From positions 434,001-498,000 of the forward strand of contig NZ_LT629757.1 in the NCBI RefSeq assembly GCF_900104965.1: a stretch of 64,000 nt of DNA. The letters are read 5' to 3'. The position numbers and the translations under genes were made by a program. This document shows positions 8,527 through 15,348 of this stretch, piece by piece (within the stretch, counting starts at the first letter, position 1; every line of letters begins with the position of its first letter). The stretch comes from Nocardioides scoriae (GTDB lineage: Bacteria; Actinomycetota; Actinomycetes; Propionibacteriales; Nocardioidaceae). A model generated the notes under the pieces. That model was not told the DNA's origin. It worked only from the letters and a program-made list of their open reading frames with translations, and ran no database searches.

Positions 8527-9903
8527 CTAGGGGCGCAGCCGGGGCAGGGCCAGCAGCTGCTCGTCGCTGCCGGGCGCGCCCATGAGCATCACCCCGACCG
8601 GGAGCCCGGCCTCGCCGACGGCGGCGGGCACCGAGACGGCGGCCAGGCCGGCCAGGTTGGCCACGACGGTCCAGCAGTCGGTGTACGGCGCGCCCATCGG
8701 GTCGGCGAGCTCGCGCGCGGACTCCTCGCCGGCGAGCAGGGGCGCGACCGTGGGCATCGTCGGGGAGACCAGCACGTCGACCTGGCGCAGCGCCTGGGCC
8801 GCCTGCCGGCGCAGCCGCCAGCGGACCTCGCGGGCGGCGTCGAGCCGGGTCTGCTCGGCCAGCAGCTGCCGGCCCAGCTCCCAGCGCCGCAGCACCTCCT
8901 CGCCGGCCCGGCCCGAGCGGACCCAGGGCGCGAGCGAGCCGAGGGCGGCCACGGACGAGAGGTGGGTGTAGCACTCGAGGGCGGCGGGGGCGTCCGGCAC
9001 GCTGACCGGGGTGACGGCCACGCCGAGGCCCTGCAGCCGCGCCACCCAGTCCTCGAGGGCCGCCCGGACCTCGGGCTGGTTGCGGTCGAGCAGCTCGGTG
9101 ACCACGCCGACGCGCAGCCGGCGCACGCCGCCCGCGTCGAGGCGGTGGGGGGCGGGCTCGCGGCCCGAGAGCACGGCCAGGGCCAGCGCCGCGTCGCCGG
9201 TGTCGCGGGTCAGGGTGCCGACCCGGTCGAGGTCGGGGGCGAAGGGCACCACGCCGGTCATCGGCGTCAGGCCGGGGCTGGGCGCCAGACCCACCACGCC
9301 GCACTGGGAGGCGGGCTCGCGCACCGAGCCCCCGGTGTCGGTGCCCAGCGCCAGCGGCACCATCCCGGCCGCGACGGCAGCCGCCGAGCCGCCGGAGCTG
9401 CCGCCGGGGCTGCGGCGCGCGTCCACGGGGTTGCGGGTCGGGCCGTGCGCCGAGGTCTGGGTCGAGGCGCCCATGGCCAGCTCGTCCATGTTGGTGCGCC
9501 CGAGCACGATCGCGCCGGCGGCCCGCAGCCGCGACACGACCGGGGCGTCGAGCCTGGCCAGGCCGCCGTCGTGGCCCTCCGAGCCCGCGCGGGTGGTCTG
9601 GCCGGCGACGTCGATGTTGTCCTTGACCAGCACCGGCACCCCGGCCAGGGCCCCACCGGGGAGGCCCCGGCGGACGCGGGCGTCGAGGCGGATCGCCTGG
9701 GCCAGCGCGCGGTGCGGCTCGAGGTGGACCACGGCGTGCAGCCGCGGGTCGACCTCGGCGATGCGGGCCAGGTGGGCGGCCACGACCTCGCGGGCGCTGA
9801 CCCGCCCGAGGCGGACCAGGGCCGCGATCTCGCGGGCGGGCAGGTCGGTGAGCCCGGTCGTGGGGGCACCCGTCGTGACGGCGTACGACGTGGGGGACGA
9901 CAT
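8527..9903 (-). CDS. Amidase signature family hydrolase
   Basis: 458 residues. All three catalytic elements of amidase signature enzymes are present: Lys in VPVLVKDNIDVAG (about residue 82), the cis-Ser in SPGGSSGGSAAAVAAG (about 155-170) and the nucleophilic Ser in GTDTGGSVREPAS (about 180). It hydrolyses a C-N amide bond; GatA is unlikely because gatC/gatB are not adjacent and the substrate loops differ. The open frame extends further upstream, but that part overlaps the divergent kinase gene, so ATG 9903, 7 nt after a CAGGGT hexamer, is preferred. It lies 40 nt before the luciferase-like gene and may lead that operon. Confidence 0.87.
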   Translation of the reverse strand: MSSPTSYAVTTGAPTTGLTDLPAREIAALVRLGRVSAREVVAAHLARIAEVDPRLHAVVHLEPHRALAQAIRLDARVRRGLPGGALAGVPVLVKDNIDVAGQTTRAGSEGHDGGLARLDAPVVSRLRAAGAIVLGRTNMDELAMGASTQTSAHGPTRNPVDARRSPGGSSGGSAAAVAAGMVPLALGTDTGGSVREPASQCGVVGLAPSPGLTPMTGVVPFAPDLDRVGTLTRDTGDAALALAVLSGREPAPHRLDAGGVRRLRVGVVTELLDRNQPEVRAALEDWVARLQGLGVAVTPVSVPDAPAALECYTHLSSVAALGSLAPWVRSGRAGEEVLRRWELGRQLLAEQTRLDAAREVRWRLRRQAAQALRQVDVLVSPTMPTVAPLLAGEESARELADPMGAPYTDCWTVVANLAGLAAVSVPAAVGEAGLPVGVMLMGAPGSDEQLLALPRLRP

Positions 9904-9994
9904 GCGGCCGACCCTGCCAAAGGAGTGTGTCGGCGCGATGACGACTGCGCAGGGCCGCGCGACCGGACTGGACCGGCATGGCACGATCTGCTCG

Positions 9995-10921
9995 ATGTCC
10001 GGCGTGGTGCTCCCCGAAGGTGTACGGGCCATGGCACGCCGCGGCGCGGACTGGCAGCGCTGGGTGGACGCGCTGCCGGCCCGCGTGGACGCGCTCGTCG
10101 AGGACTGGCAGCTGCGGCCCGACGGCACGCCCACCCACGGCCAGGCGGCCCTGGTGGTGCCGGTGCGCAGCCGCAGCGGCGCGCCCGCGGTGCTCAAGGT
10201 CGGCTGGCCGCACGAGGAGGCCGAGCACGAGCACCTCGCCCTCCAGCGGTGGGCCGGCCGAGGTGCGGTGCGGCTGCTGCGGGCCGATCCCCACCGCAGC
10301 GCGCTGCTGCTGGAGCGGCTCCACGACGAGACGCTCGCCGACGCGTGGGACGTCGAGGCGTGCGAGGTCGTGGCCGGGCTGTACGCCGACCTGCACGTGC
10401 CCGCGACCCCGCAGCTGCGCCGGCTCTCGGTGTGCGCCGCCCGCTGGTCCGACGCGCTCCGGGCGCTGCCCCGCCAGGCGCCGCTGCCGCGCCGGCTGGT
10501 CGAGCAGGCCGCCTCGCTGGCGGCCGACCTGGCCGGCGACCCCGACACCGACGGCACCCTGGTGCACGCGGACCTGCACTACGGCAACGTGCTGGCCGCC
10601 GACCGCGCGCCGTGGCTGGCGATCGATCCGAAGCCCCTGAGCGGCGACCGCCACTACGAGCCGGCCCCGATGCTGTGGAACCGCTTCGAGGAGCTCTCGT
10701 GGCCCGGCGGCACAGGCGTGCGCGACGGCCTGCGGCGCCGCTTCCACGCCCTGGTCGACACCGCCGGGCTCGACGAGGACCGCGCCCGCGACTGGGTGGT
10801 GGTGCGGATGCTCGTGCTCGCCCTGGAGCGGCTGCAGGACCCGCGGGGACGCGAGCGCCTGGTGCCCGACGACGAGTGGTTCACGCTGTGCATCACGGTC
10901 GCCAAGGCGGTCCAGGACTAG
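9995..10921 (+). CDS. Aminoglycoside/hydroxyurea (streptomycin 6-kinase-like) phosphotransferase
   Basis: 308 residues from ATG 9995. It aligns in layout with the APH(6)/hydroxyurea kinase family: ALPARVDALVEDWQL at the start, ALVVPVRSRSGAPAVLKVGWP (ATP-binding Lys), RGAVRLLRADP, LLLERL, then the catalytic loop LVHADLHYGNVLAA (H-x-D-x-x-x-x-N, near residue 190) and the Mg-binding AIDPKPLSGD. An ATG at 9938 would add 19 residues without similarity to the family. Most chromosomal members are not proven resistance genes, so streptomycin inactivation should not be assumed. Convergent with the ECF42 sigma gene, overlapping by 4 nt. Confidence 0.85.
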   Translation: MSGVVLPEGVRAMARRGADWQRWVDALPARVDALVEDWQLRPDGTPTHGQAALVVPVRSRSGAPAVLKVGWPHEEAEHEHLALQRWAGRGAVRLLRADPHRSALLLERLHDETLADAWDVEACEVVAGLYADLHVPATPQLRRLSVCAARWSDALRALPRQAPLPRRLVEQAASLAADLAGDPDTDGTLVHADLHYGNVLAADRAPWLAIDPKPLSGDRHYEPAPMLWNRFEELSWPGGTGVRDGLRRRFHALVDTAGLDEDRARDWVVVRMLVLALERLQDPRGRERLVPDDEWFTLCITVAKAVQD

Positions 10922-12168
10922 GTGGTGGTCGGATCGCGCAGCGCGTCGCGCCGGCCGACGAGGAAGGCCCGCTCCTCCTCGCTGCCCGCCAGCCCGATCG
11001 CCGCGTCGTACGCCGCGCGCGCCTCCGCCGGCCGGTCGAGCCGTCGCAGCAGGTCGGCCCGGGTGGCGTGCCACGCGTGGTAGCCCTCGAGCCCCAGCGG
11101 GTCGACCAGCGCCAGCGCCGCCTCGGGGCCCTCGACCTCCGCCACCGCGACGGCGCGGTTGAGCGCGACCACCGGGCTGCGGGTGAGGGCGAGCAGCTGG
11201 TCGTAGAGCTGCACGACCTGGCCCCACTCGGTGAGCGAGGCGTCGAGCGCATCGGTGTGGACGGCGTTGACGGCCGCCTGCAGCTGGTAGCGACCGGGGC
11301 GCCCGAGCGCGAGGCAGCCGCGCACCAGGCGGTGTCCCTCCTCGACCAGCGCGGCGTCCCACCGCGTGCGGTCCTGCTCGTCGAGGGGCACCAACCGGCC
11401 CTCGCTCACGCGGGTGGCGGCCCGGGCCTCGACGAGCAGCATCAGCGCGAGCAGCCCGTCGACCTCGGGCTGCGCGCCCAGCGACGGCGTGCCCGCCACC
11501 ATCTCGCGCAGCTGGCGGGCGAGCCGGATCGCCTCGCTCGTCAGGTCGGTGCGCTGCGCCTGGCCGGACGACCCGAGGTAGCCCTCGTTGAAGACCAGGT
11601 AGAGCACGGCCAGCACGGCGTCGAGACGTGCGGGCAGGTCCTGCGCCGACGGGATCCGGTAGGGGATGCCCGCCCGGGCGATCTTCTGCTTCGAGCGCGT
11701 GATCCGCTGCGCCATCGTCGTCTCGGGCACCAGGAACGCCGCCGCGATCTCGGCGACGGTCAGACCGCCGAGCAGCCGCAGCGTCAGCGCCACCCGGTGC
11801 TCGGGCGCCAGCGCGGGGTGGCAGCAGGTGAAGACCAGGCGCAGCCGGTCGTCCTCGACCGGCCCGGTCGGGAGCGGGGGCGTGGGGTCGGTGATCATCT
11901 GCGCCTCGGCGTGCTTGTCGTCGCGGCGGCCCTCCCGGCGGAGCCGGTCGAGCGCCCTGCGGGTGGCGGTGGTGGTGAGCCAGCCGCCGGGGTTGGGCGG
12001 GAGCCCCTCGTCGCGCCACGTCTCGGTGGCCACGACGAGGGCCTCGCCGGTGGCGTCCTCGGCCAGGTCGAGGTCGCCGAAGCGCCGGGCCAGGGCGGCC
12101 ACGACCCGACCGTGCTCGGCGCGGAAGACCGCCTCGAGGTCGGCGTCGCTCGCCCCCACCGGCGTCAC
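10918..12168 (-). CDS. ECF42-type RNA polymerase sigma factor with C-terminal TPR-like domain
   Basis: 416 residues, twice the size of a usual ECF sigma factor. Sigma region 2 is FRAEHGRVVAALARRFGDLD...AEDATGEAL. Region 4 is LRLLGGLTVAEIAAAFLVPE followed by QRITRSKQKI. The extra 230 residues form the helical domain that marks the ECF42 group (LYLVFNEGYLGSSG, VQLYDQLLALTRSPVVALNRA). In that group the sigma factor is paired with a DGPF/YCII protein instead of an anti-sigma factor, as here. The GTG start overlaps the stop of the YCII gene by 4 nt (GTGA), so translation is coupled. The signal it answers to is not known. Confidence 0.92.
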   Translation of the reverse strand: MTPVGASDADLEAVFRAEHGRVVAALARRFGDLDLAEDATGEALVVATETWRDEGLPPNPGGWLTTTATRRALDRLRREGRRDDKHAEAQMITDPTPPLPTGPVEDDRLRLVFTCCHPALAPEHRVALTLRLLGGLTVAEIAAAFLVPETTMAQRITRSKQKIARAGIPYRIPSAQDLPARLDAVLAVLYLVFNEGYLGSSGQAQRTDLTSEAIRLARQLREMVAGTPSLGAQPEVDGLLALMLLVEARAATRVSEGRLVPLDEQDRTRWDAALVEEGHRLVRGCLALGRPGRYQLQAAVNAVHTDALDASLTEWGQVVQLYDQLLALTRSPVVALNRAVAVAEVEGPEAALALVDPLGLEGYHAWHATRADLLRRLDRPAEARAAYDAAIGLAGSEEERAFLVGRRDALRDPTTT

Positions 12169-12512
12169 TCGCCCTGGAAGGGGCGCACCTCGACCGGCCC
12201 CATGCAGGCGGCCGAGCCCTTCGCGGCGATGGCGAGGGCGGCGTCGAGGTCGGGGGCCTCGACGACCCAGAAGCCGCCGAGCTGCTCCTTGGACTCCGCG
12301 AAGGGGCCGTCGGTGACGACCGGCTCGCCCGTCGAGGCGTCGACCACGGTGGCGTCCGACGGGGCGGTGAGCCCGCCGGCGAAGACCCAGCTGCCGCTGG
12401 TGCGGAGCTCGGTGTTGAAGGCGTCGACCTGGGCGAACGCCTGCTGCATCTGGGCCTCGTCGGCGTAGACGTCGGAGCCGTCGTGGTGCACGGAGAGCAG
12501 GTACTGGGTCAT
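12165..12512 (-). CDS. YCII-related DGPF protein, partner of the ECF42 sigma factor
   Basis: 115 residues. It carries the signature VTDGPFAESKEQLGGFWV (about residues 66-83) of DGPF proteins, plus the YCII-like start MTQYLLSVHHDG and the end CMGPVEVRPF. These proteins have a ferredoxin-like fold and are encoded next to ECF42 sigma factors, whose activity they are thought to influence. ATG 12512 has a good AGAGGAG Shine-Dalgarno. The leader contains a perfect 9-bp inverted repeat, and a candidate ECF-type promoter lies 57-81 bp upstream. Confidence 0.92.
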   Translation of the reverse strand: MTQYLLSVHHDGSDVYADEAQMQQAFAQVDAFNTELRTSGSWVFAGGLTAPSDATVVDASTGEPVVTDGPFAESKEQLGGFWVVEAPDLDAALAIAAKGSAACMGPVEVRPFQGE

Positions 12513-12532
12513 GGGGATCTCCTCTGGTCGGC

Positions 12533-12551
12533 GGGACGGACGGTCCGTCCC
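12533..12551 (-). promoter_or_regulatory. Perfect inverted repeat in the YCII/ECF42 leader
   Basis: GGGACGGAC-G-GTCCGTCCC, 9-bp arms around a single base, lies 21-39 nt before the YCII start codon. The missing loop makes it more like a dimeric protein-binding site than an RNA hairpin. Its function is inferred. Confidence 0.5.
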
Positions 12552-12568
12552 GGTCCTCACCCTCTCCA

Positions 12569-12593
12569 CGAACGGGCCGACCTGGATACGACA
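12569..12593 (-). promoter_or_regulatory. Candidate ECF42 autoregulated promoter
   Basis: Reading leftward, TGTCGTATCC (12584-12593) is followed by CGTTCG (12569-12574) at ECF-like spacing. From memory, ECF42 promoters have TGTCGA-like -35 and CGTC/CGATC-like -10 elements; the match is good at -35 and weaker at -10. Confidence 0.45.
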
Positions 12594-12644
12594 CCCCCGT
12601 GAGAACTTTCTGCGACGACCTCGCGCGTGGGTGAGGATGGGCGC

Positions 12645-13283
12645 GTGCAGATCGTCTCCGTCAACGTCGGCCGTCCCCGCGAGTTCGCCTGGGCGGGCAT
12701 CGGCCGCACCTCGATCGACAAGCAGCCGGTGACCGGTCCGACGTACGCCGCGCGGCTGGGGCTCGAGGGCGACCAGGTCTCCGACACCCAGCACCACGGA
12801 GGCCCCGACCAGGCGGTCTACGCCTTCGCCCGCGAGGACCTCGACCTGTGGGCCGAGCGGCTCGGGCGCGAGGTCCGCGACGGCCAGTTCGGCGAGAACC
12901 TCACCACCCGCGGCATCGACGTCAACGAGGCCGAGCTGGGGGAGCGCTGGCAGGTCGGCACCGCGACCTTCGAGGTCGCCTCGGTGCGGATCCCGTGCAA
13001 CGACTTCAAGAACTGGCAGCGGCTCAACGGCTACGACGACAAGGCCTGGGTGCGCCGCTTCACCGAGGAGGGGCGACCCGGTCCCTACCTGCGCGTCCTC
13101 CAGGAAGGCCACGTCAGCGCCGGCGACGAGCTGCGCGTGGTGCACCAGCCGGGCCACGGCGTGACGGTGGCGACGATGTTCAGGGCGCTCACCACCCAGC
13201 GCTCGCTGCTCCCCGAGCTGCTCCGGGTCGACGGCCTGGTGACCGAGGCCCGCCGCCGCGCCGAGGACTACCTCGCCGGCTGA
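12645..13283 (+). CDS. MOSC domain protein (YiiM-like)
   Basis: 212 residues from GTG 12645, which has GAGGAT 8 nt upstream; GTG 12627 is a weaker alternative. Family landmarks: VNVGRPREFAWAG at the start, STQ-like DTQHHGGPDQAVYAFAREDLDLW, GQFGENLTTRGIDVNEAELGERW, and the conserved Cys in VRIPCNDFKNW (about residue 124). The C-terminal 3-alpha region of YiiM proteins follows. YiiM-type proteins use molybdenum cofactor and reduce N-hydroxylated bases such as 6-hydroxylaminopurine, protecting DNA. The gene is divergent from the YCII/ECF42 operon. Confidence 0.9.
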   Translation: MQIVSVNVGRPREFAWAGIGRTSIDKQPVTGPTYAARLGLEGDQVSDTQHHGGPDQAVYAFAREDLDLWAERLGREVRDGQFGENLTTRGIDVNEAELGERWQVGTATFEVASVRIPCNDFKNWQRLNGYDDKAWVRRFTEEGRPGPYLRVLQEGHVSAGDELRVVHQPGHGVTVATMFRALTTQRSLLPELLRVDGLVTEARRRAEDYLAG

Positions 13284-13331
13284 GTCCCGATCCACCGGTC
13301 GATCGATGGTGTCCTAAGCCGAGCGACTGGG

Positions 13332-13337
13332 TAGGGT
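13332..13337 (+). promoter_or_regulatory. Candidate -10 (TAGGGT), leaderless start of the sulfotransferase
   Basis: TAGGGT ends 6 nt before the ATG at 13344 and no Shine-Dalgarno is present. Confidence 0.45.
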
Positions 13338-13343
13338 TTGCTC

Positions 13344-14324
13344 ATGAGTCGTCGCCCCCCTGACTTCTTCCTCGTCGGAGCGCCCAAGGCCGGGACCAGC
13401 GCCCTGCACGCCGCGCTCGCGCAGCACCCGTCGCTGTTCCTGAGCCGGGTCAAGGAGCCGAAGTACTACATGTGCGGCGACTCGCCGCCTCCGTCGTACA
13501 AGGGCCCGGGCGACGCCCACAGCAACCAGGAGTGGGTCTGGCAGCGGCAGCGCTACCTCGACCTGTTCGACGCCGCCGGGGAGGACCAGCTGCGTGGCGA
13601 GAGCACGCCGTTCTACCTCTACAACCGCGACGCCCGGCGCCGGATCGCGGCCGACCGCCCCGACGCGAAGCTGATCGCCGTCCTGCGCGACCCCGTCGAC
13701 CGGGCGTACTCCAACTGGATGCACCTGTGGATGGACGGCCTCGAGCCGCGCGCCGACATCGTCGAGGCGGTCCGCAGGGAGCCCGAGCGCATCGACAACG
13801 GCTGGGCGCCGTTCTGGCACTACCAGGCCATGGGGATGTACGGCCGGCAGCTGAAGGACCTCTACGACCACTTCCCGCGCGAGCAGGTGCTGCTGCTGCG
13901 CTACCGCGAGCTCGTCGACGCCCCCGACCAGGTGCTCAACCGGGTCTTCGACTTCCTCGGCGTCGAGACCGAGGAGATCGCGCAGATCCCCTCCGACAAC
14001 AGCCGGCCCTTCGTCAAGGACGGCGTCCGCGCCCGCACCGTCGGCCCGGTCATCCGGGCCGGTGCCGCCGTCGGGCAGTTCCTGCCGCCCCAGGTGTGGC
14101 GCACGGTCAGCAAGCCGCTGATCAACCAGCTCCACAAGGGCGGCGAGGAGGGGCGGCCCAGGCTGACCCCCGAGCAGCGCACGATCCTGCTGCAGCCGCA
14201 CCTCGAGGACATCGCGCTGCTGGAGGAGCTGACGGGGGAGTCCTTCGAGCAGTGGCGCAGCTACCGCGACGGCGGGTCGTTCAGCAGCCGCCGCAACGAG
14301 CGGCTCAACCAGCCAGCGACGTGA
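13344..14324 (+). CDS. PAPS-dependent sulfotransferase family protein
   Basis: 326 residues. The 5'-phosphosulfate loop is FFLVGAPKAGTSALHAAL (about residues 8-25) and the 3'-phosphate site is LIAVLRDPVDRAYSNWMH (about 111-128), with the Arg and Ser expected for PAPS binding. RVKEPKYY after the first motif is usual in bacterial members acting on carbohydrates or small molecules. It would transfer sulfate from PAPS to an unknown acceptor. No PAPS-synthesis genes are nearby. The first in-frame ATG is 13344. Its last 20 nt overlap the convergent propeller gene tail to tail. Confidence 0.9.
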   Translation: MSRRPPDFFLVGAPKAGTSALHAALAQHPSLFLSRVKEPKYYMCGDSPPPSYKGPGDAHSNQEWVWQRQRYLDLFDAAGEDQLRGESTPFYLYNRDARRRIAADRPDAKLIAVLRDPVDRAYSNWMHLWMDGLEPRADIVEAVRREPERIDNGWAPFWHYQAMGMYGRQLKDLYDHFPREQVLLLRYRELVDAPDQVLNRVFDFLGVETEEIAQIPSDNSRPFVKDGVRARTVGPVIRAGAAVGQFLPPQVWRTVSKPLINQLHKGGEEGRPRLTPEQRTILLQPHLEDIALLEELTGESFEQWRSYRDGGSFSSRRNERLNQPAT

Positions 14325-15198
14325 CCAGGTCGTGGGCGCCGTCGGGGCGCGCCAGCTCGTAGTAGAAGCGGGTCGACCCGTCCGGCTGCGGCACCGCCGC
14401 GGCGTACCGCAGGGCGCCGTCGGAGTCGGGCGAGCGCAGCACCGGGGCGTCGGGGTCGGCCACCAGGACGCCGTCCGCGCCGGCGCGGGCCACCGAGGTG
14501 ACCTCGTGCCAGTTGTCGGCGGCCGAGGGGCGGCCGTCGTACAGCACCACCAGCGGGTCGTGGCTCAGCACGGTCGTCACCCGGGCGCCGCGGGCGTCCC
14601 AGGTGCCGGCGGTGGGGCGCAGCACGGTGCCGTGGCGGGTCCACGCGAGGCCGTCGTCGCTGGTGAGGTACGCCGTCGACATCCGGTCCTCGTGGCCGGG
14701 CTCGGTGAGCGGGTGCTCGCACAGCCACATCTCCCAGCGGCCGTCGCGCTCGGTGATGACGGGGTCCTTGACGGCCGTCGCCTCGTCGCCCGGCAGCACC
14801 ACGGTGCGCCGCCCCTGCGGCAGCGTCTCGGGGGTGTCGGCGTCGAGCGCCTCGATCCACCAGTGCTTGGAGCCCGGCGTCGCGCACGAGAGGTAGAGCC
14901 GCCAGCCGCCGTCGGGTCGCCGCAGCACGACGGGGCGCTCGAAGGACTCGGCGCCGAAGTCGTCGCGGAACACCTCGCACACCGGCTCGAAGTGGATCCC
15001 GTCCGCGGCGCGGGCGACCACGGTGCTGACGCCGCGGCCCTCGGCCAGCGGGCGGCGCACGCGGTAGGTCAGGTAGGTGACGCCGTCGACCAGCACCGCC
15101 GAGGCGGCACCGGCCCAGTTGCCCGGCCCGCTCCCGGGCGCGGGGACGACCACGACCGGCGCGTCGTACGTCGGCAGGGGCGTGTCGAGGATCGTCAT
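14305..15198 (-). CDS. Beta-propeller protein resembling GH43/GH32 glycosidases
   Basis: 297 residues rich in Trp, Tyr and short beta segments, with repeating blade-like sequences (GVTYLTYRVRRP, GGWRLYLSCATPGSK, GRWEMWLCEHPL, LVVLYDGRPSAADNWHE, TRFYYELARPDG) typical of five-bladed propellers of the GH43/GH32 type. VKDPVITERDGRWEMW places an Asp like those used by such glycosidases, but a full catalytic triad cannot be assigned by eye. No signal peptide. The ATG at 15198 follows TAGATT by 7 nt. It could act on a glycoside or be a non-enzymatic propeller. Confidence 0.65.
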   Translation of the reverse strand: MTILDTPLPTYDAPVVVVPAPGSGPGNWAGAASAVLVDGVTYLTYRVRRPLAEGRGVSTVVARAADGIHFEPVCEVFRDDFGAESFERPVVLRRPDGGWRLYLSCATPGSKHWWIEALDADTPETLPQGRRTVVLPGDEATAVKDPVITERDGRWEMWLCEHPLTEPGHEDRMSTAYLTSDDGLAWTRHGTVLRPTAGTWDARGARVTTVLSHDPLVVLYDGRPSAADNWHEVTSVARAGADGVLVADPDAPVLRSPDSDGALRYAAAVPQPDGSTRFYYELARPDGAHDLVTSLAG

Positions 15199-15205
15199 GG
15201 CGCTT

Positions 15206-15211
15206 AATCTA
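15206..15211 (-). promoter_or_regulatory. Candidate -10 (TAGATT), leaderless start of the propeller gene
   Basis: Reading leftward, TAGATT is followed by 7 nt and the ATG at 15198; no Shine-Dalgarno is present. Confidence 0.45.
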
Positions 15212-15348
15212 CCGGGCCGGTCGGCTTTGGCCGGGACAACGCGACGGTTGCTCCGCTCCACCAAGCGTGCCGGATCAGGCGCTGTGATCTAAGTTACTGC
15301 CACGTCACATCGCGTCCCCGTCCCGCCCGGCCCTCCAGGAGTCGCCCC

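Noticed and set aside
8527-10557. 676-residue version of the amidase
   Set aside because: The extra N-terminal part is an out-of-frame shadow of the divergent kinase gene, and the catalytic Lys is at the usual place only with the start at 9903.
9995-10921. Acquired streptomycin resistance gene
   Set aside because: The kinase has the same base composition and codon use as its neighbours, lies in no mobile element, and many chromosomal family members are not resistance genes.
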